Origin: an uncultured Chloroflexota bacterium
GTDB lineage: Bacteria; Chloroflexota; Limnocylindria; Limnocylindrales; Limnocylindraceae
Reading direction: 5' to 3'
DNA: 6,813 nt
Assembly: GCA_937864085.1 (NCBI GenBank)
Contig: CALMIH010000083.1
Coordinates: 1-6,813 of the forward strand
Shown here piece by piece: positions 1 to 6,177 of the stretch. A model generated the notes under the pieces. It was not told where the DNA came from and ran no database searches. It was given only the letters and a program-made list of their open reading frames with translations. A program made the translations under genes and the position numbers. Each line of letters begins with the position of its first letter. Within the stretch, counting starts at the first letter, position 1.

Positions 1-169
1 CTTCATCGCTCCGGCTGGCGCAGCAACGCCAACGGTTACCTGCCCACTTCACCTTTCACGCTTTGACCTGACCACGGGCCTCCCGCTCGACCCGCCAGCA
101 GAAGAGCCGCTCACCGTCCATAAGGTGAGCGTGGATGCAGAGGGGTGGATCGTCCTCGAGGTCGTCTAG
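1..169 (+). CDS. Rieske [2Fe-2S] domain protein, C-terminal part (5' end outside window)
   Basis: The frame beginning at base 2 is open from the window edge to TAG at 167-169 and encodes the last 55 residues of a protein. They include CPLH followed by SRFDLTTG (tgc at 41-43), which fits the second cluster-binding motif (CxxH, then F-D-x-x-T-G) of soluble Rieske ferredoxins and NirD-like proteins. Next comes a Pro-rich turn (LDPPAEEPL) and two beta strands ending in WIVLEVV, the usual end of the Rieske fold. The first motif (CxH) must lie upstream, so I cannot tell whether this is a stand-alone electron-transfer ferredoxin or the tail of a larger protein. The residue after the motif His is Leu, where Gly is commonest. 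Its 3' end is 59 bp from the iron-exporter start on the same strand, so an operon is possible. The domain call is fairly secure; the partner enzyme is unknown. Confidence 0.75.
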   Translation, partial: FIAPAGAATPTVTCPLHLSRFDLTTGLPLDPPAEEPLTVHKVSVDAEGWIVLEVV

Positions 170-181
170 CGCGACGCGCTA
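167..181. promoter_or_regulatory. 15-bp palindrome at the stop codon of the Rieske gene
   Basis: TAGCGCG-A-CGCGCTA is a perfect inverted repeat with 7-bp arms and a single central base. Its first three bases are the TAG stop of the Rieske gene. As RNA it could fold with a 3-nt loop and a 6-bp stem, but no T-run follows, so it is a poor intrinsic terminator. As DNA it could be an operator for the iron-exporter unit starting at 229. It does not resemble the AT-rich Fur consensus. Function unknown. Confidence 0.35.
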
Positions 182-217
182 CGATTCACGCATCGGCGCG
201 CTGCGCTGAGAGGCGAG

Positions 218-226
218 AGGGAGGGG
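218..226 (+). promoter_or_regulatory. Shine-Dalgarno that fixes the start of the iron-exporter gene
   Basis: AGGGAGGGG lies two bases before the ATG at 229, with its GAGG core four bases upstream. It selects this ATG over an in-frame GTG at 145. That earlier start would add 28 Arg-rich residues with no family resemblance and would overlap the Rieske coding region by 25 bp. Confidence 0.7.
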
Positions 227-228
227 CC

Positions 229-1380
229 ATGCAGGAGATCAAGGATCGCGCCGCAAGCCTCGCTGGGCTCGCCTTAGAGCGCGATGCGATCTACCTCTAC
301 AACAGGCTCGCCGCGCTCGAGAAGGATCCGCAGCGCAGGGCCGCATTCGAATCAATTGCGGCGAGCGAGCGTCGCCACGCCGCCATCTGGGAGGCGAAGC
401 TCATCTCGCTCGGCGAACATCCGCCGGTCGCCGCGCGCCCGAGCTGGCGCGTCCGTCAGATTGCGATCCTTGCGCGGCTTTTCGGCACGCGCGCTGTCAG
501 TGACGCGGTGAAGGCGCTGGAGGGCTTTGAAGAGGAGGTCTACGGCGCGCACAGCGATGTCGCCGAAGTGCATGAGATCGCCAAGGATGAGGCGAAGCAT
601 GCCGAGATCTGGCGCGACCTTGACGTTGCACATAAGACGCAGGGGATTGGTGCGTACCGCGCCGCCGTGGCGGAGACGCAGGCGCGCGAACCGTGGCACC
701 GCTCAGGTGGCGGCGGGACGCTGCGCGCCTCCATCTTCGGTGTCTCAGATGGCTTGGTAAGTAACGCGGCGCTCGTCTTCGGCATTGCCGGCGCAACCAG
801 TACCGGCCAAGGATCGTTTGTGGTGCTTGCTGGCGTTGCGGGACTCCTTGCCGGTGCCTTTAGCATGGCGGCGGGGGAGTACGTCTCCATGCGCAGTCAG
901 ACCGAACTGCTGGAACGACAGATTGAGTTGGAGCGCGCCGAACTTGAGGCGATGCCTGAAGAAGAGGAGAAGGAGATCGCGGCGATCTATCGCGGACGTG
1001 GATTCGGGGAGGCTGAGGCTGCGTCGATCGCGAAGCAGCTGATGTCCGATCCGAAGGTTGCGTTGGAGACGAAAGTGCGCGAAGAGCTGGGACTCGATCC
1101 GGAGGAGCTCGGCTCGCCGTGGGGTGCGTCAATCGGCTCGTTCTTTTCGTTCGCCGTTGGCGCCTTTATCCCACTCCTTCCATTCATCCTACTCAGCAGT
1201 GGCACAGCGCTACTGGTGAGTATCGTGCTCACCAGCCTCGCCCTCTTCGGTGTTGGCGCGGCGGTGAGCCTCCTTACTGGGCGCTCCGCGCTCTATTCAG
1301 GTGCCCGACAGTTGGGGATTGGCGCCGCAGCGGCGGCGATCACGTATCTCGTTGGAAGCCTGATCGGCGTCAACGTCTAG
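229..1380 (+). CDS. mbfA: MbfA-like iron exporter: ferritin-like domain fused to VIT1/CCC1 transporter domain
   Basis: Encodes 383 residues in two parts. Residues 1-150 are an all-helical ferritin/rubrerythrin-like domain with di-iron ligand candidates E17, E47-x-x-H50, E98/E101-103 and E121-x-x-H124. Residues 165-383 are a VIT1/CCC1 domain: TM1 with SDGLVSN (D174), TM2 with SMAAGEYVS (M213, E217), a Glu-rich amphipathic cytoplasmic region (about 223-295) that would bind metal before transport, and three further hydrophobic segments (about 299-322, 326-349, 360-381). In alphaproteobacterial MbfA this architecture exports iron across the inner membrane and protects against iron and peroxide stress; plant and yeast VIT1/CCC1 move Fe2+ or Mn2+ into vacuoles. 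By analogy this is an inner-membrane Fe2+ (possibly Mn2+) exporter with a cytosolic sensing or loading domain. It leads a tight three-gene run, and its TAG touches the ATG of lgt. The fold call is strong; direction and metal are inferred. Confidence 0.88.
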   Translation: MQEIKDRAASLAGLALERDAIYLYNRLAALEKDPQRRAAFESIAASERRHAAIWEAKLISLGEHPPVAARPSWRVRQIAILARLFGTRAVSDAVKALEGFEEEVYGAHSDVAEVHEIAKDEAKHAEIWRDLDVAHKTQGIGAYRAAVAETQAREPWHRSGGGGTLRASIFGVSDGLVSNAALVFGIAGATSTGQGSFVVLAGVAGLLAGAFSMAAGEYVSMRSQTELLERQIELERAELEAMPEEEEKEIAAIYRGRGFGEAEAASIAKQLMSDPKVALETKVREELGLDPEELGSPWGASIGSFFSFAVGAFIPLLPFILLSSGTALLVSIVLTSLALFGVGAAVSLLTGRSALYSGARQLGIGAAAAAITYLVGSLIGVNV

Positions 1381-2247
1381 ATGCTGCCACTACCGCCAGA
1401 CTCCATCCTCTTCTCTATTGGCCCGCTCGCCATCCGTTGGTATGGGCTGCTCTACGCCGTAGGACTTCTCATTGCGTACCAGTTCATGGTGCGCGAGGCG
1501 AAGCGTCGCAAGCTGAACGCTGATCTGATTGCGAATGGCCTGATCATCATCTCAATCGCCGCGCTCGTTGGTGGTCGCCTCTATCACGTCGTTGACGCAT
1601 GGGATCGCTATTCAGCGAATCCGATCGGAGCGCTCATTCCGCCATACGAAGGCCTCGGCGCGCCGGGCGGCCTCATCACCGGCACGATCGCGCTGGCTGT
1701 CTTGCTGCGCCGCTGGCGCCAGTCACCGTGGGGTTGGGTTGACGTTGCTGGACCTGCCATCCTGGTGATGCAGGCGATCGCACGATGGGGGAACTGGTTC
1801 AACCAGGAGCTCTACGGTCTCCCCACCGATCTGCCGTGGGGGCTCGCTATTGATTGCGCGCATCGCACCGTTGCAACCAGCTGCAGCGCGATCGGTGAAG
1901 GCGCCCGATTCCATCCACTCTTCCTCTACGAGTCACTCTCTGGTTTTGCTGGCGCCTTGGTGCTACCAGCGCTTGGCGAGCGGCTCAAGAAGCGCGTGAC
2001 ACCTGGGCTAATCGGTCTCTCGGCTATTGCTTGGTATGCGGTGACGCGCCTCCTCTTTGAGGGACTGCGCCTGGAGAACTGGAAGGTCGGCGGCGTCCCT
2101 ACGGCCTACCTCGTGATGGGTGGCATCCTGCTGGTCACGCTGCTGATCGCCGCAGCGCGCGTCCGATCGGCGGCGCCTGCCACAGCACGCAGGCCAGCAC
2201 GCAGGAAAGCGCGCACGACGGCGAAGCCGAAGCGGCGTAGGATCTAG
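1381..2247 (+). CDS. lgt: Prolipoprotein diacylglyceryl transferase
   Basis: Encodes 288 residues, a normal Lgt length. The enzyme moves diacylglycerol from phosphatidylglycerol to the lipobox Cys of prelipoproteins, the first step of lipoprotein maturation in the cytoplasmic membrane. Visible family marks are the N-terminal RWYGLLYAVG (19-28), GGRLYHV (64-70), the Lgt signature as ARWGNWFNQELYG (134-146, with R135 matching the essential E. coli R143), HPLFLYES (178-185), and TRLLFEGLR (222-230), which covers the E. coli R239 region. There are about seven hydrophobic segments. Where E. coli has H103 before the GG of its catalytic loop, this protein has P95 (GLGAPGG). The C-terminal 30 residues are a basic Arg/Lys/Ala tail, probably cytoplasmic. 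The start ATG directly follows the exporter TAG in the same frame, with no good Shine-Dalgarno, so initiation is probably by translational coupling. Confidence 0.93.
   Translation: MLPLPPDSILFSIGPLAIRWYGLLYAVGLLIAYQFMVREAKRRKLNADLIANGLIIISIAALVGGRLYHVVDAWDRYSANPIGALIPPYEGLGAPGGLITGTIALAVLLRRWRQSPWGWVDVAGPAILVMQAIARWGNWFNQELYGLPTDLPWGLAIDCAHRTVATSCSAIGEGARFHPLFLYESLSGFAGALVLPALGERLKKRVTPGLIGLSAIAWYAVTRLLFEGLRLENWKVGGVPTAYLVMGGILLVTLLIAAARVRSAAPATARRPARRKARTTAKPKRRRI
2183..2206 (+). repeat. Two-copy 12-bp tandem repeat in the lgt tail
   Basis: CAGCACGCAGGC is followed directly by CAGCACGCAGGA (11 of 12 bases identical). The unit is a multiple of three, so it adds four residues and gives ARRP-ARRK in the basic C-terminal tail of Lgt. 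It looks like slippage duplication in a tolerant region. Confidence 0.6.
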
Positions 2248-2263
2248 CGAGCGGCAGAGCAGA

Positions 2264-2272
2264 GGGGAGGGG
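2264..2272 (+). promoter_or_regulatory. Shine-Dalgarno of malate dehydrogenase
   Basis: GGGGAGGGG ends two bases before the ATG at 2275, with GAGG four bases upstream. It resembles the site before the iron-exporter gene and contrasts with lgt and the asparaginase gene, which have none. This suggests mdh is translated independently even if it shares a transcript. Confidence 0.65.
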
Positions 2273-2274
2273 AT

Positions 2275-3207
2275 ATGGCAGGGATTCAGCGACGCAAGGT
2301 CACCGTCATCGGCGCAGGGAATGTTGGCGCCACCACCGCACAGCGCATCGCCGAGTCCGGTCTCGCCGATGTGATCCTCGTTGACATTGTTGAGGGGCTT
2401 CCGCAGGGGAAGGGGCTCGACCTCGCCGAAGCGGCGCCAGTGATGGGGCATGACGCCCGCATCATTGGAACGAATAACTACGACGACACCAAGGGCTCCG
2501 ACATTATCGTGGTGACGAGCGGTATTGCCCGCAAGCCAGGGATGAGCCGAGACGATCTGATCAACACCAACGCGGGGATCGTCCGCAGCGTTGTCAGCGA
2601 GGCGGCGAAGCGCTCACCGGACGCGATCTTGGTGATCGTGACGAATCCGCTTGATGCAATGTGCCACGTTGCGCTGAAGGCTTCGGGCTTTCCAAAGAAG
2701 CGCGTCATCGGCATGGCTGGCACGCTCGACTCGGCGCGCTTCCGTCACTTCATCGCAACTGAGACGGGGGTCAGCGTGGAAGACGTTCGCGCCTTCGTCC
2801 TTGGCGGACACGGCGACACGATGGTGCCGCTCCCGCGCTACTCAGCCGTTGGTGGTATTCCGCTACCAGAGATGCTGAGCGCCGAACGCATTGAGGCGAT
2901 CGTCAAGCGCACCCGTAGCGGAGGCGCAGAGATTGTGGAACTGTTGAAGACCGGAAGCGCCTTCTACGCGCCAGCCGCGGCAACCTTTGAGGTGGTGGAG
3001 AGCATCCTGCTCGATCGACGCCGCCTGATCCCATGCGCCGCATATCTTGAAGGCGAGTACGGTGTGCAGGGGCTCTACGTTGGTGTGCCGGTGGTGATCG
3101 GTGCAAGCGGCATTGAGAGGATCATCGAGATCACGCTGACCCCTGAGGAGAGCGCCGCATTTAAGAAGTCGGCCGATGCGGTACAGGAGCTCGTCGCGCT
3201 TCTCTAG
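2275..3207 (+). CDS. mdh: Malate dehydrogenase, NAD-dependent, LDH-like type
   Basis: Encodes 310 residues, full length for the LDH-like MDH group found in Chloroflexus, Bacillus and many others. It interconverts malate and oxaloacetate with NAD(H) in the cytosol (TCA cycle). The Rossmann motif is VIGAGNVG (G13, G15, G18), and D37 at the end of strand 2 predicts NAD over NADP. The active-site loop is [11 protein letters not shown]86 marks malate over lactate specificity, and R92 binds substrate. Further marks are N124 in VTNPLD, R155 after LD152, and catalytic H179 in GGHGD, paired with D152. Residues 225-236 ([12 protein letters not shown]) match the conserved C-terminal helix region. ATG plus a strong Shine-Dalgarno set the start. 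It lies 27 bp after lgt and converges on mmsA with 28 bp between coding ends. I see nothing unusual in the protein. Confidence 0.95.
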   Translation: MAGIQRRKVTVIGAGNVGATTAQRIAESGLADVILVDIVEGLPQGKGLDLAEAAPVMGHDARIIGTNNYDDTKGSDIIVVTSGIARKPGMSRDDLINTNAGIVRSVVSEAAKRSPDAILVIVTNPLDAMCHVALKASGFPKKRVIGMAGTLDSARFRHFIATETGVSVEDVRAFVLGGHGDTMVPLPRYSAVGGIPLPEMLSAERIEAIVKRTRSGGAEIVELLKTGSAFYAPAAATFEVVESILLDRRRLIPCAAYLEGEYGVQGLYVGVPVVIGASGIERIIEITLTPEESAAFKKSADAVQELVALL

Positions 3208-3239
3208 TTGCCACGGGAACTAACGCCAGCGGGAACTAG
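3204..3239. terminator. Inverted and direct repeats between convergent mdh and mmsA (weak bidirectional terminator candidate)
   Basis: CTAGTT at 3204-3209 and AACTAG at 3234-3239 are perfect inverted complements. The left arm contains the mdh TAG and the right arm the mmsA TAG (on the minus strand). Pairing extends by two GC pairs after one mismatch. CGGGAACTA also occurs twice, at 3214-3222 and 3230-3238, so the left arm could pair with either copy. No T-run follows on either strand, so this is at best a weak or factor-assisted terminator. Confidence 0.3.
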
Positions 3240-4714
3240 AACCAGCGAGTGGTGACCACCTTCTTCGTGGTGTAGAACTCCACCCCGTCGCGTCCTGTTG
3301 CGTGCAGGTCGCCGAAGAAGCTCTTCCTACGGCCGCTGAAGGGGAAGAAGGCCATTGGCGCCGCTACACCTACGTTGACGCCGAGCATCCCAGATGTCGC
3401 GCGACGCTTGAACTCACGCGCCGCCTTCCCTGAGGCGGTGTAGATGGAGGCGGCGTTGCCGTACTCATTTGTCTCTGCCATCAGGCGCAGCGCCTCGTCC
3501 AGATCCTTTGCATAGAGGACGGAGAGGACGGGCCCGAAGACCTCCTCGCGCGCGAGCGGGGAGTTCTCTTCGATGCTGAGCATTGTTGGGCCAACGAAGA
3601 AGCCCTTTGCTGGGCCCGTGCCACGTCCGTCGCGAATCATCTTGGCACCAGCGGCGACCCCTTCATCAACGAGGCGATGAATGCGTTCACGCGCCTCGCC
3701 GCGAATCACTGGGCCGAGCGAGACCCCTTCGTCAAGGCCGAAGCCCATCTTTAGCGTACCGGCGTACTCCACCAGTTTTGGTAGCAGTAGTTCGCGTGCC
3801 TCGCCAACAACGGTGAGGACGGATCCGGCGAGGCAGCGCTGCCCCGCATTGCCGAATGCAGACTCAGCGATATTCGGGACGCTCTGCTCCAATACCGCGT
3901 CTGGCATGGCGACGATGTGATTCTTTGCACCACCAAGCGCCTGCACGCGCTTCCCGTTCTTGGCGGCGGTCTCGTAGACGATCCGCGCAACTCGCTCGGA
4001 GCCGACGAAGCTGATCGCATCAACTCCAGGGTGGCTGATCAGTCCGGTCACCGTCTCTACGGCACCGTGCACCAGGCTGACGACACCGGTTGGAATCCCC
4101 GCCTCTTCGCAGATCTCCACGATGCGCTGCGATGAGAGCGGCGTGCGCTCTGATGGCTTCAGGATGAAGCTGTTCCCGCAGGCGATCGCGAGTGGGAGCA
4201 TCCACATCGGCACCATGAAGGGGAAGTTGAACGGTGTGATGCCGGCGACCACGCCAACGGGGAAGCGCACCATCTCCGAATCAATGCCGCGCGAGACCTG
4301 GTCAAGGTTCTGGCCCATCAGCAGCGTTGGCGCGCCGCAGGCGAAGTCGACCACCTCAATGCCGCGGCGCACTTCGCCCGCCGCATCGGAGAAGACCTTC
4401 CCGTTCTCGGTGGTGACGAGCTTGGTGAGCGCCTCGCGATTATCGAGGAGCGCCTCGCGCAACTTGAAGAGATAGGTGGCGCGCTCAGGTGGTGGCATCT
4501 CGCCCCACTCAAAGGCGGCGGCGCGTGCGCCGGCTACGGCGGCGGCAACGTCGGCGGCGTTGGAGAGGGGGACGTGCGCCAGGATCTGCTCCGTGGCTGG
4601 GTTTGGGACGACGAGCGTCTCGCTGGAAGATGACGCGACCCAGCGCCCAGCGATGAAGTTCTTCAGGGTTTCGGGCGCCTTCTGCGCGGCTAGGTGCTCG
4701 ATGTTCATGGGCAT
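3236..4714 (-). CDS. mmsA: Methylmalonate/malonate-semialdehyde dehydrogenase, CoA-acylating
   Basis: Encodes 492 residues, normal length for the MmsA/IolA branch of aldehyde dehydrogenases. The enzyme converts methylmalonate semialdehyde to propionyl-CoA, or malonate semialdehyde to acetyl-CoA, with NAD+ and CoA and release of CO2. It serves valine, thymine/uracil, inositol and beta-alanine breakdown. Visible marks are PFNFP with N163, K186 (ILKPSE), catalytic C294 in GNAGQRC, and EEVFGP (390-395). GGAKN265H sits where ordinary ALDHs have the general-base Glu; that loss is the hallmark of the CoA-acylating MmsA group. R117 and R293 fit the two Arg that hold the substrate carboxylate in B. 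subtilis IolA. The C-terminus (SFFGDLH ... RWF) is typical. The start is ATG at 4712-4714 (MPMN) or ATG at 4706-4708; neither has a clear Shine-Dalgarno. It diverges from the aminotransferase gene, whose product it probably consumes. Confidence 0.94.
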   Translation of the reverse strand: MPMNIEHLAAQKAPETLKNFIAGRWVASSSSETLVVPNPATEQILAHVPLSNAADVAAAVAGARAAAFEWGEMPPPERATYLFKLREALLDNREALTKLVTTENGKVFSDAAGEVRRGIEVVDFACGAPTLLMGQNLDQVSRGIDSEMVRFPVGVVAGITPFNFPFMVPMWMLPLAIACGNSFILKPSERTPLSSQRIVEICEEAGIPTGVVSLVHGAVETVTGLISHPGVDAISFVGSERVARIVYETAAKNGKRVQALGGAKNHIVAMPDAVLEQSVPNIAESAFGNAGQRCLAGSVLTVVGEARELLLPKLVEYAGTLKMGFGLDEGVSLGPVIRGEARERIHRLVDEGVAAGAKMIRDGRGTGPAKGFFVGPTMLSIEENSPLAREEVFGPVLSVLYAKDLDEALRLMAETNEYGNAASIYTASGKAAREFKRRATSGMLGVNVGVAAPMAFFPFSGRRKSFFGDLHATGRDGVEFYTTKKVVTTRWF

Positions 4715-4720
4715 AGTGGC

Positions 4721-4755
4721 ATTCTGCCGCAGGGCTGGAGATTGTGCCGCAGGGC
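4721..4755. repeat. Pair of 15-bp direct repeats upstream of mmsA
   Basis: ATTCTGCCGCAGGGC (4721-4735) and ATTGTGCCGCAGGGC (4741-4755) differ at one base and are exactly 20 bp apart, about two helical turns. On the minus strand each ends in CAGAAT or CACAAT, both weakly like a -10 box. CAGAAT lies six bases before the first mmsA ATG, which would fit a leaderless mmsA transcript. They may be tandem sites for a regulator, or duplicated promoter DNA. Confidence 0.45.
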
Positions 4756-4763
4756 GCGGAAGT

Positions 4764-4780
4764 GTCGCACGCTGTGCGAC
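4764..4780. promoter_or_regulatory. 17-bp palindrome, candidate operator of the divergent promoter
   Basis: GTCGCAC-GCT-GTGCGAC has perfect 7-bp arms around a 3-bp centre. It lies near the middle of the mmsA/aminotransferase gap. It would overlap the -35 region of a plus-strand promoter whose -10 could be TATTCT at 4790-4795. The symmetry and position suit a dimeric repressor or activator site. No regulator gene is visible in the window. Confidence 0.5.
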
Positions 4781-4789
4781 GGCGGCGGC

Positions 4790-4795
4790 TATTCT
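4790..4795 (+). promoter_or_regulatory. Possible -10 box of the aminotransferase promoter
   Basis: TATTCT matches the sigma-70-type -10 consensus at four of six positions and lies about 40 bp before the ATG. No convincing -35 sits 16-18 bp upstream, where the 17-bp palindrome lies instead. Tentative. Confidence 0.22.
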
Positions 4796-4804
4796 CTGGG
4801 TAAG

Positions 4805-4818
4805 CGGTCACTTGACCG
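4805..4818. promoter_or_regulatory. 14-bp palindrome just before the aminotransferase Shine-Dalgarno
   Basis: CGGTCA-CT-TGACCG has perfect 6-bp arms and a 2-bp centre, and its half-site differs from that of the palindrome at 4764-4780. It ends six bases before the Shine-Dalgarno, so a protein bound here could block transcription just downstream of the presumed start. It could also form a short hairpin, but a 2-nt loop is unfavourable, so a DNA site is more likely. Confidence 0.42.
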
Positions 4819-4824
4819 AGCAGC

Positions 4825-4832
4825 GGAGGGGG
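4825..4832 (+). promoter_or_regulatory. Shine-Dalgarno of the aminotransferase gene
   Basis: GGAGGGGG lies four bases before the ATG at 4837 and supports that start. The divergent mmsA lacks an equivalent site. Confidence 0.7.
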
Positions 4833-4836
4833 TCCC

Positions 4837-6177
4837 ATGGCGGCAGTGAACGTTCGCACCGGGATGAGCGGAGCTGAGATTGTCGCCCTCTCTAAGCGGC
4901 ACACCATGACGGAGTGGTCACCACAGGCCGCGGCGAACCCTATTCCAATCGAACACGCCAAGGGTTCGTGGTTCTGGACACCGGAGGGCGATAAGTTCCT
5001 TGACTTCAACAGCCAGTTGATGTGCACCAACATTGGTCACGGCGATGAGCGCGTGCTGAAGGCGATCACTGATCAGGCGGCGAAGCTCGCCTATGCGAAT
5101 CCCTTTATGGCAACCGAGCCGCGCGCGCGGCTCGGCCAAAAGCTCGCCGAGATCTGCCCTGGCGACATTGACGCATTCTTCTTCACCAATGGCGGCGCCG
5201 AGGCGGTGGAGAACGCCTTCCGCATTGCGCGACTCTTCACCGGGCGTCACAAGATCGCCGCGCGCTACCGCTCGTATCACGGCGGCACGTCGGGGGCGCT
5301 TACGGCGACGGGTGATCCGCGCCGCTGGTTCACTGAGCCGGGCATGCCAGGTGTCTTCCGCATCCCTGACTTCCACGAGTTCGGCGCGGACGCGCCGCGT
5401 CCTGCCGCCGAGGTGCTCGCCGAGACGGAGAAGATCTTGAAGTTTGAAGGGCCACACACCGTTGCGGCGATCATCATTGAGACGGTCGTTGGAACGAACG
5501 GCATCCTGATCCCGCCAGACGGCTACATGCAGGGAATGCGCGAGATCTGCGATCGCTACGGGATCCTGCTGATTGCGGACGAAGTGATGGGCGGATTCGG
5601 CCGCACGGGGAAGTGGTTCGCCGTAGATCACTGGGGTGTTGTCCCGGACATGATCACCATGGCAAAGGGCCTGACGAGCGCCTACGTGCAGCTCGGCGCG
5701 CTCGGTATGCGCCGCCACATTGCGGATCACTTCGCCGAGAAGGTTTTTGGCGCAGGGCTCACCTACAACAGTCATCCGCTCGCCTGCGCCACGGCGCTGG
5801 CGACGATCGCCGTCTATGAAGAGGACGGCCTGATTGAGCGCGCGGCGAAGAGTGGGAAGACGCTCCGCGCACACCATGAGCGGATGAAGGCGAAGCACCC
5901 CTGCGTTGGCCCAATTCGCAACATCGGCCTCTTCGGGATCATGGAGCTCGTTCGCGATCCGAAGAGCGGCACGCCGATCGCAGGGTTCAATGAGACCGCG
6001 CCAGAGATGGTGGCGCTCGGGAAGTTCTTCCGCGCCAATGGTCTCTACACGATCGTGCGCTGGAACGGCTTCTTCACCAATCCGCCGCTCAACATCAGCG
6101 ACGAAGAGTTGGATTTCGCATTCGACGTGATCGATCGCGGACTCTCGGAGGTTGACGCCACGCTCGGACTCGCCTAG
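4837..6177 (+). CDS. Class III PLP-dependent aminotransferase (omega-amino acid type)
   Basis: Encodes 446 residues, full length for aminotransferase class III. In order: substrate-entry region with FLDFNSQL (54-61) and GHGD (67-70); phosphate-binding NGGAEAVENA (118-127); YHGG (147-150), with Y147 stacking on the cofactor; IADEV with D248 holding the pyridine nitrogen; GFGRTGK (253-259); Schiff-base lysine K277 in TMAKGLTSAY; and GLTYNSHPLACA (307-318). R408 in VRWNGFFTNPP is a candidate carboxylate-binding Arg. The family moves amino groups from terminal amines or omega-amino acids (beta-alanine, beta-aminoisobutyrate, GABA, taurine) to pyruvate or 2-oxoglutarate in the cytosol. Divergence from mmsA, which uses the aldehydes made from beta-alanine or beta-aminoisobutyrate, favours those substrates. 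That is inference; taurine-pyruvate or another omega-amine activity is possible. Its TAG overlaps the start of the asparaginase gene. Confidence 0.88.
   Translation: MAAVNVRTGMSGAEIVALSKRHTMTEWSPQAAANPIPIEHAKGSWFWTPEGDKFLDFNSQLMCTNIGHGDERVLKAITDQAAKLAYANPFMATEPRARLGQKLAEICPGDIDAFFFTNGGAEAVENAFRIARLFTGRHKIAARYRSYHGGTSGALTATGDPRRWFTEPGMPGVFRIPDFHEFGADAPRPAAEVLAETEKILKFEGPHTVAAIIIETVVGTNGILIPPDGYMQGMREICDRYGILLIADEVMGGFGRTGKWFAVDHWGVVPDMITMAKGLTSAYVQLGALGMRRHIADHFAEKVFGAGLTYNSHPLACATALATIAVYEEDGLIERAAKSGKTLRAHHERMKAKHPCVGPIRNIGLFGIMELVRDPKSGTPIAGFNETAPEMVALGKFFRANGLYTIVRWNGFFTNPPLNISDEELDFAFDVIDRGLSEVDATLGLA

Noticed and set aside
145..228. An upstream in-frame GTG start that would extend the iron exporter by 28 residues.
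   Set aside because: The extension is Arg-rich, overlaps the Rieske gene and lacks a Shine-Dalgarno, whereas ATG at 229 has a strong one and begins the ferritin-like helix.
2008..2451. A 147-codon minus-strand frame across the lgt/mdh junction.
   Set aside because: It is antisense to the conserved 3' end of lgt and the Rossmann motif of mdh, with no recognisable domain and no good ribosome site.
3928..3930. Missing general-base Glu in the aldehyde dehydrogenase (GGAKNH), first taken as a sign of an inactive enzyme.
   Set aside because: Asn at this place is normal for the CoA-acylating MmsA/IolA family and supports the assignment.
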